From positions 43,073 to 93,163 of the forward strand of contig JAUJOR010000019.1 in assembly GCA_030447525.1 (NCBI GenBank): 50,091 bases of DNA, read 5' to 3'. Below, in pieces: positions 40,655 to 49,256 of the stretch. Position 1 is the first letter of the stretch. Every line of letters starts with the position of its first letter. Origin of the DNA: Chloroflexota bacterium. GTDB taxonomy: Bacteria; Chloroflexota; UBA11872; UBA12225. Below the pieces are notes generated by a model that had not been told where the DNA came from, did no database searches, and saw nothing but the letters and a program-made list of their open reading frames with translations. A program made the translations under genes and the position numbers.

Positions 40655-41550
40655 CGCTGTGCCTCCCGCGCCACGTCGCGCGGCGCCGTCGCCGCTTGTG
40701 CGCCGGCGGTGGCGCTGCCGTCGGGGCTGCCGGTAGATTCGCCGTGAGACGCCGGCATGTCTACCCCCGGCCCCGCGTCCCCCACCAGCGGCTCTGCCAC
40801 CTTGTGCAGCCCCACGTCCCGCCGGCCGGCGGACTGCCCCTTGGTGGTAGGGATCTCCCCCGCTTCCATGATCTGCTTGAAGTGGCGCAGGTCTTCGGTC
40901 ACCTGCTGCTGGGGCTCGTCACCGGTCAGCTTGGCCAGGGCCGCGCCGAGTTGTCCACCCGGTGCGTCGTACTCCAGGGTGACGTGCACCTCCGTCCCCC
41001 TCCCCGCCGGGAGGGCCTTGAAGCGCACGATCCCACTGTTGGCGACGTCGGCGCCGGGGAGCGACCGCCAGGCGATCAGCTCGTTGGGTTCTTCCTTGAC
41101 AATCTCCGCATCCCACTCTACGGTGCCACCCCCCGGCGCTTTGTCCACCCAGTGCCAGCGGTTCCCCTCTCCGGGCTGCACGCTGACCAGGTGGTCCATG
41201 AAGCGGGGCAGGTTCGTGAAGTCCCGCCAGTAGCGGTAGAGCGTCTCCGGCGAGGAGTTGATGGCTACGCTGTGCCGGACCATCACCCGGCGTTTGCCCG
41301 GCAGCCTGGCCACCAGCTTGCCTGCCGGCCGCGCCACGCGGGCGCCCAGCCCTCGCAGGCGTCGTCCTCGCCCGGTCGTCGAGCCGTAGGCCAGCCCGCT
41401 TCCGAGTACGGCCAGCCCCATCCCGTTAAGCGAGATCCGCGATACGCCGTACAAGGCCAGGGCCCCACCACTCAGGGCGGCGGTCCACCGCCCTGGGTCT
41501 CGCCCGGCCGCGCCACGAGGCACGACGGCTCCGCTCCCATCCATACTCAT
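40651..41550 (-). CDS. SRPBCC (START-like) domain protein with N-terminal membrane segment
   Basis: 299 aa. Residues about 20-60 are hydrophobic and Gly-rich (ALSGGALALYGVSRISLNGM, then GLAVLGSGLAYG), probably a membrane hairpin; residues about 90-235 form a polyketide-cyclase/START-like fold (VRHSVAINSSPETLYRYWRD, then FTNLPRFMDHLVSVQ and VHVTLEYDAPGG). The C-terminus is a disordered Ala/Gly tail. Such proteins bind hydrophobic ligands; the function of this subgroup is unknown. ATGA overlap with the zinc alcohol dehydrogenase downstream implies a common transcript. Confidence 0.88.
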   Translation of the reverse strand: MSMDGSGAVVPRGAAGRDPGRWTAALSGGALALYGVSRISLNGMGLAVLGSGLAYGSTTGRGRRLRGLGARVARPAGKLVARLPGKRRVMVRHSVAINSSPETLYRYWRDFTNLPRFMDHLVSVQPGEGNRWHWVDKAPGGGTVEWDAEIVKEEPNELIAWRSLPGADVANSGIVRFKALPAGRGTEVHVTLEYDAPGGQLGAALAKLTGDEPQQQVTEDLRHFKQIMEAGEIPTTKGQSAGRRDVGLHKVAEPLVGDAGPGVDMPASHGESTGSPDGSATAGAQAATAPRDVAREAQR

Positions 41551-41845
41551 GTCCTTGGGCTCCCTGATACCCCCCGCTGCTGCCGGCGCCCTCGGGAGCG
41601 GAGCCCTCAGAGTGCGGCCTGGCCCCGGCGGGGCACGTTACGTTGCCCCAAGCAAGGTCTGTGCCGCGTCTCTCCCGGCGTGACGGACGGGGCAGGGGGT
41701 GCGCCTCCAGGGACCGGCCTCAGCGTCCGGGGGCGAGATGGCATCATCACGGTCGCCACAAGGCACGGGGCGGGAGCGGGAGATCACCGACCTGAGACCC
41801 TGGGGCCTGAGACCCGGAGGCCTGAGATTTCTAGGGGGTGGGGGC
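41551..41845. other. Intergenic region with degenerate CCTGAGA repeats
   Basis: 295 bp between divergent genes. Around 41788-41832 three degenerate copies of CCTGAGA(CCC) occur at 14-17 bp spacing. The region is open in the frame of the downstream dehydrogenase but not protein-like. Confidence 0.5.
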
Positions 41846-42901
41846 ATGCGCGGACGGGGGATCGTGTTCACCGGGCCGGAACGGGCGGAGCTGGAGACAG
41901 TGGAGGTCGACCCGGCCGACTTGCGCCCGGGTGAAGCCCTGGTGCGGGCGCAGTACTCTATCGTCAGCGCCGGGACGGAAGGCTCTTTCTACACCAACTT
42001 GATGGCCCAGGTGCCGCCGGTCTACCGGCCCCGGCCGGTGATCTACCCCGCCCGCACCGGCTACGGGCACCTCGGGGAAGTGGTGGCCGTGCACCCCAGT
42101 CTGGAGGGCCTGGCGCCGGGCCAGCGCGTGCTCAGCTTTTCCCGCCACGCCGCCGTGGTGCGCTGCAACGCCGCGCGGCTCGCCCTCCCCGTGCCGGCGG
42201 ACGCCGATGGGCGGCGGGTCGTCTTCACGCGCATGGCCGGCGTTGCCATCACCGCCCTGCGGGCCAGCTCGGCCAGCGCCGGGGACACCGTCGCCGTCAT
42301 CGGCCTGGGGCTGGTGGGGAACCTGGCGGCGCAGCTGTTCCAGCTCGCCGGTTGCAACGTCATCGCCTTTGACCTCTCTCCACGGCGCCTGGAGCTGGCC
42401 CGCGCCTGCGGCGTCCACAACGTACACCATGCCGGGGAGGTGGATCCGGTGGACGTGACCCGGTCATGGGTCGGAGCGACGGACGAACGCGGTGGCGCCC
42501 GCATCGTCGTCGAAGCCATCGGGCGCAGCGAGCTGGTCGCCCAGGCGGTGGAGATGACCGGGCGCCATGGGGAGGTCGTCCTGCTGGGGAGCCCGCGGGC
42601 CCCCTATACCGGCGACTTGACCCCCATGCTGGGGCGCATCCACCTGCTGGCCATCAAGCTTGTCGGCGCCCTGGAGTGGACCTACCCCATCCCGGAAGAG
42701 ACGGAGCGGGCGCGGCACACCATCGCCGCCAACTATCGCCAGATCCTGGATTGGATCCTCGCCGAGCGGCTGATCGTCGATCCCCTGCGCACGCACGTCC
42801 TCCCCCCGGAGCGCTGCCAGGAGGCGTACTACGGCCTGGCCCGCCACAAGGACGACTACCTGGGCGTCGTCTTCGACTGGACGGCCGAGTCGCCCGCTTA
42901 G
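41846..42901 (+). CDS. Medium-chain dehydrogenase (zinc-binding-dehydrogenase-like, no structural zinc site)
   Basis: 351 aa. NAD(P)-binding AVIGLGLVGNLAAQLFQ; an N-terminal GroES-like domain (YSIVSAGTEGSFY, TGYGHLGEVVAV). The Cys cluster for structural zinc is absent and the usual catalytic-zinc Cys position reads SAGTEG, so zinc dependence is doubtful. The C-terminal blocks HTIAANYRQILDWILAERLI and PPERCQEAYYGL are typical of sugar-catabolic MDR proteins. ATG at 41846 follows a GGGGGTGGGGG stretch; the frame is open to 41699. Divergent from the SRPBCC gene. Substrate unknown, perhaps a sugar or polyol. Confidence 0.9.
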   Translation: MRGRGIVFTGPERAELETVEVDPADLRPGEALVRAQYSIVSAGTEGSFYTNLMAQVPPVYRPRPVIYPARTGYGHLGEVVAVHPSLEGLAPGQRVLSFSRHAAVVRCNAARLALPVPADADGRRVVFTRMAGVAITALRASSASAGDTVAVIGLGLVGNLAAQLFQLAGCNVIAFDLSPRRLELARACGVHNVHHAGEVDPVDVTRSWVGATDERGGARIVVEAIGRSELVAQAVEMTGRHGEVVLLGSPRAPYTGDLTPMLGRIHLLAIKLVGALEWTYPIPEETERARHTIAANYRQILDWILAERLIVDPLRTHVLPPERCQEAYYGLARHKDDYLGVVFDWTAESPA

Positions 42902-42982
42902 GACCCTGGTTGGGCAGGGCCGCTTGCGCCGGTCCTCGGCCAGGGTTCTCCAGAGAGAGGCGCCGGAAGTGTTGCCGCCGTT

Positions 42983-44350
42983 CTAGGGCTGTAAGGGAGT
43001 GGGGGCTGCCTGCTGCTCCCCGCTCCCCCTGCCCTCTCCTTGCCCCTCGTGCCGCTCCATGCGCCGGGAGTAGTAGTTCATCAAAGGCGTTACAGAGATG
43101 CCGTGGACGAGGACGGACACGGCGATGGTGGCCAGGGTGAGGCCGGCCAGCTGGCGGGCCAGGTCTTCCGGGAGCCCGTGGACGATGGCGTACATCAAAT
43201 AGTAGACAGAGCCGATGCCGCGGATGCCGAACCAGGCAATCAAGCCCCGCTGCATACCGGAGAGGGACGCCCCGGCCAGCCCAATCAGTACCGAGAGGGG
43301 CCGGATCACCAGCAGGAGCAGGGGGATGAGCCACAACGCCTCCGGGGTGAGGAAGCCCATGGAGAGCATTGACCCCAGGATGAGCACCACCGCCACTTCG
43401 CCCACCCGCTCCAGCTGCTCGTTGAAGCCCAGCACCGCCTGGGCCATGTAGGCCGGCGCCTGCTGCGGGTCGGTGGCGACGTCTTCGGCGGCGCCGAGGG
43501 ACGCCAGGGTCTTGACGTCCGTCAGGACTTCATCTCCGGAATGGTGGCGCTCTACCCGGCGCAGGGCCAGTCCGGCGGCGAACACGGCCAGGAAGCCGTA
43601 GCTGTGCAGGAGCAGGGCCACGCCGTAGGTCAGGGCCACCAGGCCCAGGGCGAGGAAGTCGTCTAGCCCTACCGCCTCCTTGTGCTCGCGGCGCAGGTAA
43701 ACGACCACTCGCCCGATGGTAGTGCCCATCACGCCCCCGATGGCCAGGCCGGCGATCCCTGACCACAGGACGTCGACCGCCAGCCAGCGCCAGCCGAGAG
43801 GCCCGACCTCGTGCAGCCCCAGGAGCCCCAGCCCCAGCATGATGAACGGGAAGGCGGTGCCGTCGTTGAGTCCGGCCTCGCCGGTGAGGCTGAACCGCAG
43901 CCGGTCGCGGTCGGCGGGGTCTTCCACCTGGACATCGGCGGCCAGTACCGGGTCGGTAGGGGCCAGCACCGCCCCGAGCAGGACGGCCGCCCCGATGGGC
44001 AGGTCCAGCACGGTCCAGCCGAGCAAGGTCACCAGCCCCACGGTGAGGAGCATGGAGCCAGTGGCCAGGCGCAAGGCCGGCCGCCAGCCCGGGTCGGAGA
44101 GGGGGAGGCGCAGCTTTAGCCCGGCGGTGAACACCGAGAAAATCACCGCCACCTCGGTGACCCGCTCCAGGAGGGGCGCCGCCCCCACCGGATCGAGGGC
44201 CAGGAGCCCGAAGCCGGCCGGCCCCATGGCGTAGCCTGTCCCCAGATACAAGAGCGACGTCGTCAGGGGCAGGCGCTTGAGCACCGACGTGGCCAGGGCC
44301 ATGACGACGAACAGGGCGCCGACCAGGATGAACCAGATAGTGGCGGTCAT
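42983..44350 (-). CDS. Cation:proton antiporter (CPA family)
   Basis: 455-aa integral membrane protein with about 12 hydrophobic spans, beginning IWFILVGALFVVMALATSVL. Motifs of sodium(potassium)/proton exchangers are visible: VLAPTDPVLAADVQVEDPA in the fifth/sixth helix region, then LTGEAGLNDGTAFPFIML (the Asn-Asp pair), and AWFGIRGIGSVYYLMYA near the C-terminus. The short hydrophilic C-terminus (GQGEGRGSGEQQAAP) lacks a TrkA-N domain. It would exchange a monovalent cation for protons and contribute to pH or salt homeostasis. Its ATG overlaps the stop of the isochorismatase-like gene by 4 nt (ATGA). Confidence 0.93.
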   Translation of the reverse strand: MTATIWFILVGALFVVMALATSVLKRLPLTTSLLYLGTGYAMGPAGFGLLALDPVGAAPLLERVTEVAVIFSVFTAGLKLRLPLSDPGWRPALRLATGSMLLTVGLVTLLGWTVLDLPIGAAVLLGAVLAPTDPVLAADVQVEDPADRDRLRFSLTGEAGLNDGTAFPFIMLGLGLLGLHEVGPLGWRWLAVDVLWSGIAGLAIGGVMGTTIGRVVVYLRREHKEAVGLDDFLALGLVALTYGVALLLHSYGFLAVFAAGLALRRVERHHSGDEVLTDVKTLASLGAAEDVATDPQQAPAYMAQAVLGFNEQLERVGEVAVVLILGSMLSMGFLTPEALWLIPLLLLVIRPLSVLIGLAGASLSGMQRGLIAWFGIRGIGSVYYLMYAIVHGLPEDLARQLAGLTLATIAVSVLVHGISVTPLMNYYSRRMERHEGQGEGRGSGEQQAAPTPLQP

Positions 44351-45177
44351 TCCCTTGCCCGGGTGTCCCGGTCAACTATGACTGCCGCGGCGCCCCCCGC
44401 CGCCGAGCCGCCCCGCCGGCGTCCCATGGGTTGAGGCGTACGTCTCAAGCTCCCCCCCTGCCCCCGCGCCGGCCGCTCACCGCCTCGCTGAGCTGTTCCA
44501 CCGCGCCGGCCGCTCACCGCCTCGCTGAGCTGTTCCACCTGGGGCCCGGGCCGCTCCTCCGGCCGCGGCCGGCCGTCCTGCCGACGCAGCGCAATGAGGT
44601 CGAGCTCGGTGGACGGCGTGACGTCGGCGCTCAACACCGAGCGCATCTGGTGCAGGGCATAGTCGTTCTCCTGCGGGTCAATTGAGGCCACACAGTCGGA
44701 CGGAACGACCAGATGAAAGTCACGCATGTAGGCGTCGTTGGCGGTGAACAGGACACAGACGTTGCCTGTCAGCCCGCCGAGGATGACCGTGTTGGTCTTG
44801 AGATAGGTCAGGAGGGTGTCCAGTGTGGTGGAAAAAAAGCCGGAATGCTTCGGCTTGAGCACGAAGTAGTCGTGCTCGTCCGGGCAGAGGGCCTGCGCCA
44901 TGGGCCGGCCCCGCACGTCCTCTTCGAGGCAGTGGGCAACCAGGGTGCGAAAGTCAGAGCGCCACCGCCCGAAGTTGTCGTTGACGTAGACGGCGGGGAT
45001 GCCCACCTCCCGCGCCCGACGCTTGAGGGTGGCCAGGCGCTCGGCCACGGGCATGGCCTGCTCCAGCAGGCGCTCGCCCCCCTCAAACTCAAGGTCGTTG
45101 ATGACGTCGATCAAGAGCAGGACGACCGGTGCGTCGTCTGGCGCGTTTCCATGCAGGTCGTCGTTCTTTCCTGGCAT
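44347..45177 (-). CDS. Isochorismatase-family cysteine hydrolase with aberrant C-terminal extension
   Basis: 276 aa; the catalytic domain ends near residue 190. Catalytic triad: Asp in LLLIDVINDLEF, Lys in VLKPKHSGFFSTTL and Cys in GGLTGNVCVLFTANDAYMRD. Members hydrolyse amides or ester-like bonds (nicotinamidase-like, isochorismatase); the substrate is unknown. After VEQLSEAVSGRR the protein runs into an Arg/Gly-rich low-complexity tail. That tail exists because a 37-bp duplication (44465-44538) shifted the frame; with a single copy the protein would stop about 6 residues later. The extended frame ends in an ATGA overlap with the antiporter start. ATG at 45177; a 22-bp perfect inverted repeat lies just upstream. 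Confidence 0.9.
   Translation of the reverse strand: MPGKNDDLHGNAPDDAPVVLLLIDVINDLEFEGGERLLEQAMPVAERLATLKRRAREVGIPAVYVNDNFGRWRSDFRTLVAHCLEEDVRGRPMAQALCPDEHDYFVLKPKHSGFFSTTLDTLLTYLKTNTVILGGLTGNVCVLFTANDAYMRDFHLVVPSDCVASIDPQENDYALHQMRSVLSADVTPSTELDLIALRRQDGRPRPEERPGPQVEQLSEAVSGRRGGTAQRGGERPARGQGGSLRRTPQPMGRRRGGSAAGGAAAVIVDRDTRARE
44465..44538. repeat. 37-bp tandem duplication causing a frameshift in the hydrolase gene
   Basis: Perfect copies at 44465-44501 and 44502-44538. Since 37 is not a multiple of 3, the second copy is read in another frame (GGTAQRGGERPARG instead of VEQLSEAVSGRR). Confidence 0.95.
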
Positions 45178-45188
45178 GCGAGCCTATC

Positions 45189-45234
45189 CCCCACCGTAAT
45201 GAGCCGGTGGCCCCACCGGCTCATTACGGTGGGG
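45189..45234. repeat. Perfect 22-bp inverted repeat
   Basis: Arms 45189-45210 and 45213-45234 are exactly complementary, with a 2-nt spacer. The arm begins CCCCACCGTAATGAGCCGGT. No T-tract on either side. It lies 12 bp upstream of the isochorismatase-like gene and contains the stop of the small ORF at 45224. Confidence 0.95.
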
Positions 45235-45460
45235 CCGGTAGCGTACCCTGGCTGCTGTCGAGCAGCCGGGCGCTACAGCACGTTTCGTGCCGTACGGAGT
45301 GGGGAGTCGGGGCGGGAGACTGTCCCACTCCGGGTAAAGAGAAAAGCGGTTCGGGAACCGTCACGGTAAGCCGTTGGCGCCGGAGCCCGGCACCGCCCCA
45401 CTGGCACACGACACCAGTCGGCCCGAGCACCACCACTGTCTCGAGCTCTGGTTGTGACAT
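45224..45460 (-). CDS. Doubtful small ORF (78 aa)
   Basis: Begins MSQPELETVVVLGPTGVVCQ, with a weak AGGA upstream, and ends inside the 22-bp inverted repeat. Low-complexity-free N-terminus with a strand-like hydrophobic run, but the second half is Pro/Ser-rich and unlike a folded domain. No family recognised. It may equally be non-coding sequence containing small hairpins (for example GGCTGCT-GTCG-AGCAGCC at about 45251-45268 and CGGTTC-GG-GAACCG near 45348). Confidence 0.25.
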   Translation of the reverse strand: MSQPELETVVVLGPTGVVCQWGGAGLRRQRLTVTVPEPLFSLPGVGQSPAPTPHSVRHETCCSARLLDSSQGTLPAPP

Positions 45461-45535
45461 GGTGTGCGTCCTAGTCGTCCGGGCAGGCGCCGAGACGGGA
45501 GACGTGCCGGCCCGCCGCGTGCCGGCCCGCCGGGC

Positions 45536-46906
45536 CTACAGCAGCCCCTCGGTCCTGAGGCGGGCCAGGAACTGCTCCATCCGGCCAGCGTAGGCGGCGG
45601 CCCCTTCGGCCACGGCGCGCTGGCCCGACCAGACGGGGTCCATCTCCTCGCGCCAGATCGCCGTCGCCTCGGCCTGGTTCGGCACGAAGGGCGGCTCGAC
45701 CTGCATCTCCCCCCAGACGTCGAGGAACGCCCGCTTGAAGTTGGCCGGGGGCCCGTCCGCTGGCACGGCATGCGGCCACAGGCTCTTCTGCGGCGGGACA
45801 ATGCGCCCAATCTCCGCGAAGGGGCGCAGCGCCTCCGGAGTGGTCAGGTACCGCACGGCCGCCCATGAGGCATCCGGACTGCGTACGCCGTTCGGGACGC
45901 CGATGCCCAGCTCGTGCGCCAGCCCCGCCCGGCGCTTCGGCCCCCTGGGCAGCGGCGCCACGTCCCAGGGCACGCCGGCGACGGTGAGCGACGCCTGCTC
46001 GTTCCGCAGGAGGCTGGCGACGTACCAGGAGCCACTGGTGGCCATCGCGACTCTGCCGGTGCCGAACTGACCGCTGATGCCGCCGGGCTGGGCCGGCGTG
46101 ATGCGCAGCCTGGTGCCCCACCCGGCCCGGAACGTGAGCGCCTCCAGCGAGGCCGGGCTCGTCGCCGTCACCTGCCGGTGGTCCTGGCCGAGCAGCCCGC
46201 CGCCGAAGGCGGTCATGACGGCGTCCTGCCACTGGTAGTTCTGGCCGCCCTGGTCGCCGGCGCCCCAGACGGTTGTACTGGGGTCGGCGCCGGGCTGCAC
46301 GAGGCGCTGCGCCGCCGCCACGAAGTCGTCCCACGTCCAGGCGGCCGTGGGGTAGGTCACCCCGGCGGCGTCGAAGAGGGCCTTATTGTAGAAGAGCGCC
46401 GTACTCTGGATCGCCCACGGTACGCCGTACTGCTTCGCCCGCCAGGCGTACGGCTCCCAGCCCACGTAGTCCTTGGGGTACGGGGCGCGCTTGAGGAAGG
46501 GCGCCAGGTCGACCACGAGCCCCGCCGGCCCCAGGTCGCGGACCTGGGTCTGGTGCGTGTCCACCACGTCCGGCGGCGTGCCGGCGGCGACAAGCGTCTT
46601 GATCTTCTCCAGGAATGGCCCGCCCGCCGGGGCGACGACCAGCCGGCTGTTGGGGTGCCGCTCCGCGAAGCCCCCCGCCACCGCCTCGTACGTCGGGGTC
46701 AGCCACTGGCTGCCGGCCGACCAGGCGATCCACGTCAGCTCCGCCGGCCAACCCTCTCCCGACGCGCTCGACGCGGGCGCCGAGCGCGCGCCCCCTGGCG
46801 CACAGGCGGCGGGTAGCACGCCGGCTCCCGCAGAGACCCCGGCGGCCACGCCCAGCCACCGCCGCCGCGTCATCCCGTCCGCATAGCGCTCGTCCCGCTC
46901 GTCCAT
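45536..46906 (-). CDS. ABC transporter sugar-binding lipoprotein (family 1 solute-binding)
   Basis: 456 aa. A twin-arginine-like leader (MTRRRWLGVAAGVSAGAG) and a lipobox-like LPAAC near residue 29 indicate an exported lipoprotein. Family features: AVAGGFAERHPNSRLVVAPA, FYNKALFDAAGV with TYPTAAWTWDDFVAAAQRLV, GTGRVAMATSGSWYVASLLR, SPDASWAAVRYLTTPEALRP and a C-terminal MEQFLARLRTEGLL. Ligand unknown. ATG at 46906 has GGAGG 6 nt upstream. Another binding-protein gene (disrupted) lies upstream on the same strand, and no permease genes are present. Confidence 0.93.
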   Translation of the reverse strand: MDERDERYADGMTRRRWLGVAAGVSAGAGVLPAACAPGGARSAPASSASGEGWPAELTWIAWSAGSQWLTPTYEAVAGGFAERHPNSRLVVAPAGGPFLEKIKTLVAAGTPPDVVDTHQTQVRDLGPAGLVVDLAPFLKRAPYPKDYVGWEPYAWRAKQYGVPWAIQSTALFYNKALFDAAGVTYPTAAWTWDDFVAAAQRLVQPGADPSTTVWGAGDQGGQNYQWQDAVMTAFGGGLLGQDHRQVTATSPASLEALTFRAGWGTRLRITPAQPGGISGQFGTGRVAMATSGSWYVASLLRNEQASLTVAGVPWDVAPLPRGPKRRAGLAHELGIGVPNGVRSPDASWAAVRYLTTPEALRPFAEIGRIVPPQKSLWPHAVPADGPPANFKRAFLDVWGEMQVEPPFVPNQAEATAIWREEMDPVWSGQRAVAEGAAAYAGRMEQFLARLRTEGLL

Positions 46907-47297
46907 CGCCGTCCTCCCCCGCACGTCCCGTGCATTCGAAGCACACGTACCAGCCTACGGCAGAGAAACGCCCGACTCCGTGTCGCGCGCCACGCCTGCC
47001 CTGCGGCCCCGCTGACGCCCCCATGAAAAGACCGAGCAAGTTCGGTGCCGTGGCCGACACCCGTCCCAAAGTCGCATGGACGCCGATTGCCCCAGCCGGC
47101 TCATCCCCGCTCATCTCCGCGCCGGTCGCTCTATATGCCGTGTACCGTCGCTCCATGTACCGCGTACCGCCCGAGAGGGGTTCACATGCGGCGTGTAGCA
47201 GCCGATGCTGCGGTCAGAAAGCAAGACCCTTCTGCTCCTTCGTAGATGCGCTACCAGGGGCCTCTACGTGTCTACGTCAGGAGCAACCTTCGCGAGC
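46907..47297. other. Intergenic region between two binding-protein genes
   Basis: 391 bp. Several GTACCG motifs cluster around 47144-47169, and small hairpins are possible; no ORF with a ribosome-binding site and no recognised RNA. Confidence 0.4.
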
Positions 47298-48710
47298 TTA
47301 GCCGGCCGCCTCGCGGGCGCCCTGCTTGAGGATGGGGTCGACCTTCGCCTTGATCTCCGCCGCCACCTGGCGTGCCAGCTTCTGCCCGGACCACAGCCCC
47401 GCCAGCTCCTCGTTGAAGACCTTCTCCACGTCTGCCCAGCCGGCCACGCGGACGTCCATGTGCAGGTATTCGGCGCCGTCAACGAACAGCCTGACGTGCT
47501 CGGGCGGCGTCTGGAGGAAGCAGGGGTCGGTCATTACCGAGCGGCGCGACCCGATCGTGCCCCCTGCTTGGCAGAGCCGCGTCTGCTCTTCCCGGCTGGT
47601 GACGTGCTTCAAGAATACCCAGGCGGCGTCCTTGGCCTTCGTCGCTGCGTCAATCGTCCAGCCGGCGCCGCCACCGGCGGCGACGTACTGCTTGCCGCTC
47701 TTGCCACGCGGGTGCATGACTACGTCCCAGGTAAACTTGTCCCCGATCTCGCGGCGCCTATTGCCCAGCCCCGCCGGGGCATCCTCCTGGATGGCGATCT
47801 GGCCCCCGGCAAAGCTGGCGCCCGGCGGCAGTTGCTCCGGCCACACCCGGTGCCGGTGAATCAGGTCCTGCATGAACTGCAGCGCCTCTACCGCCGGGGC
47901 ACCGTCGAGGACGCACTCCAGCTTCCCCTCATCGATCACCTCGCCCCCGTTGCTTCAGATCCAGACGGCCCAGTTGCGGAAGCCTCGTCCGGTGTTGAAG
48001 CCCCACTGCGAGCCGTCCGTCCTGGTGAGGCGGCGGGCCGCCTCGAGGAACGCCTCCCACGTCCAGTCGTTCCTCTTCCAGTCTGAGCTGGGGCGCGGCA
48101 CTCCCTCCTTCTGGAATGCCGTCACGCTGTAGAGGAGCTCGCGGTTGGGGAAATCGCGCGGCAGGCCCCACAGGGCGTTCTTCCACCGGTACTGCTCGAC
48201 GCCCTTGGCAAAGAAGTCCGAGAGGTCAAACCGATCGCGCGCCACCAGCGGTTGAAGGTCGAGCACCTGCTTGCGCACGGCGTAATCGACGACGTGTTTT
48301 GGCTCCCACTCCCATAAGTCGGGTGGCGTGCCCGACGCTTTCAGTGAGGACAGCTTGTCCCAGTAGCCGCTGCTCTGGGCGGCGTTCTCGACCTTGATCT
48401 GGGGGAACTGCGCCTGGAAGGTCTCCACCGTCTGGTTATTGCCCTCAAGCGAAGTGACGGCACCTTCCCAGTTGAGCCAGACGAGGCTGGCCGGCTGGGT
48501 GACTCCGCCAGATGACGTGGGCGGCGCCGGGCTGCCGGGAGGCGCGCAGGCGGCGACCGGGAGCAGTCCGGCCGCCGCCAGGCCCCCGGCGAGGCGTAAC
48601 GCGCGGCGCCGCGTCTGGCGTGCGTCCGCCGGGGCTGGATCGCCGCGCCCTGCCCCCCACGCACCGCTCGCCCCCCCTGATCCGCTGATCGGCACCGGTT
48701 CCGCGTTCAC
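47298..48710 (-). pseudogene. ABC transporter sugar-binding lipoprotein with a nonsense codon
   Basis: Full-length family-1 solute-binding protein except for an in-frame TGA at 47955-47957, at the point where the sequence reads NWAVWI-stop-SNGGEVID. Homologues would have WIWSNGGE-like sequence, so TGG-to-TGA is the simple explanation. The N-terminal half has a Tat-like leader (TRRRALRLAGGLAAAGLLPV) with Cys in PVAACAPPG, and FQAQFPQIKVEN; the C-terminal half carries AIQEDAPAGL, KAKDAAWVFLKHVTSREEQT and VFNEELAGLWSGQKLA. No SECIS-like stem follows this TGA and the position is not Cys, unlike the UGA at 17475. GTG at 48710 with GAGGGAGGGG upstream is the likely start. It could also be a sequencing error. 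Confidence 0.85.
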
Positions 48711-48916
48711 TGCCCCTCCCTCATGATCCGGGTGCCGCACCCGGCGGCGCTGATCCTCTCTCTATCTATCTTTGCCGTCCTACACGGTGGCCCAGAGAAG
48801 AACCGCCGAAGCCTCTGCCTCGGCGCTTCTCTGGACGACGCGAAACCGGCCAAGGATAGCCTGACCCATTACAGCCGTTACTCGATGATATCTTAGGCCG
48901 TGACCAGGCAGGGCCG

Positions 48917-49024
48917 CTACGTGACCACCGGGACGCGCTCCCAGAGCAGGATGACCAGGGCGAAGAGCAGCGCCGCCACGATCAGGGCCGCGATGGCCCA
49001 GGTGCGCCTGGTAGGACGGTCCAT
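48917..49024 (-). CDS. Small single-span membrane protein (35 aa)
   Basis: ATG at 49024 with AGGA about 9 nt upstream. Predicted protein: a basic start (MDRPTRRTW), one hydrophobic helix (AIAALIVAALLFALVILLW) and a short ERVPVVT tail; the topology is consistent with a small inner-membrane protein. Too short to assign a family. It stands alone between the disrupted binding protein and the molybdenum hydroxylase. Coding potential is suggested by the clean positive-N-terminus/transmembrane layout, not by homology. Confidence 0.45.
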   Translation of the reverse strand: MDRPTRRTWAIAALIVAALLFALVILLWERVPVVT

Positions 49025-49256
49025 GGGGCCGGTCCTGTGCACGCTGCGGGCCACCCGGCCGCCGGCGTGGCCGGGGAGGGCCGCCTATGGGCGCTTCCCT
49101 AGACCGGGCACGTCGCCGTACAGGCCAAGAAGAAGCAGCGGCGCAACGCCCCCCGACCACCGCGGGGTGACGCTGCCCGACGGCGGGCCGGTGGTCAGTC
49201 CTTCCAAGACCGGGCCGTTGAGCGGACCGGCGCCTTCGCTTCCAGCGCCGTCAGGA
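49025..49256. other. Intergenic region
   Basis: 232 bp upstream of the small membrane ORF. No feature recognised. Confidence 0.35.

Noticed and set aside
47955..47957. Second selenocysteine codon
   Set aside because: The expected residue is Trp, no downstream hairpin is seen, and one base change from TGG explains it.
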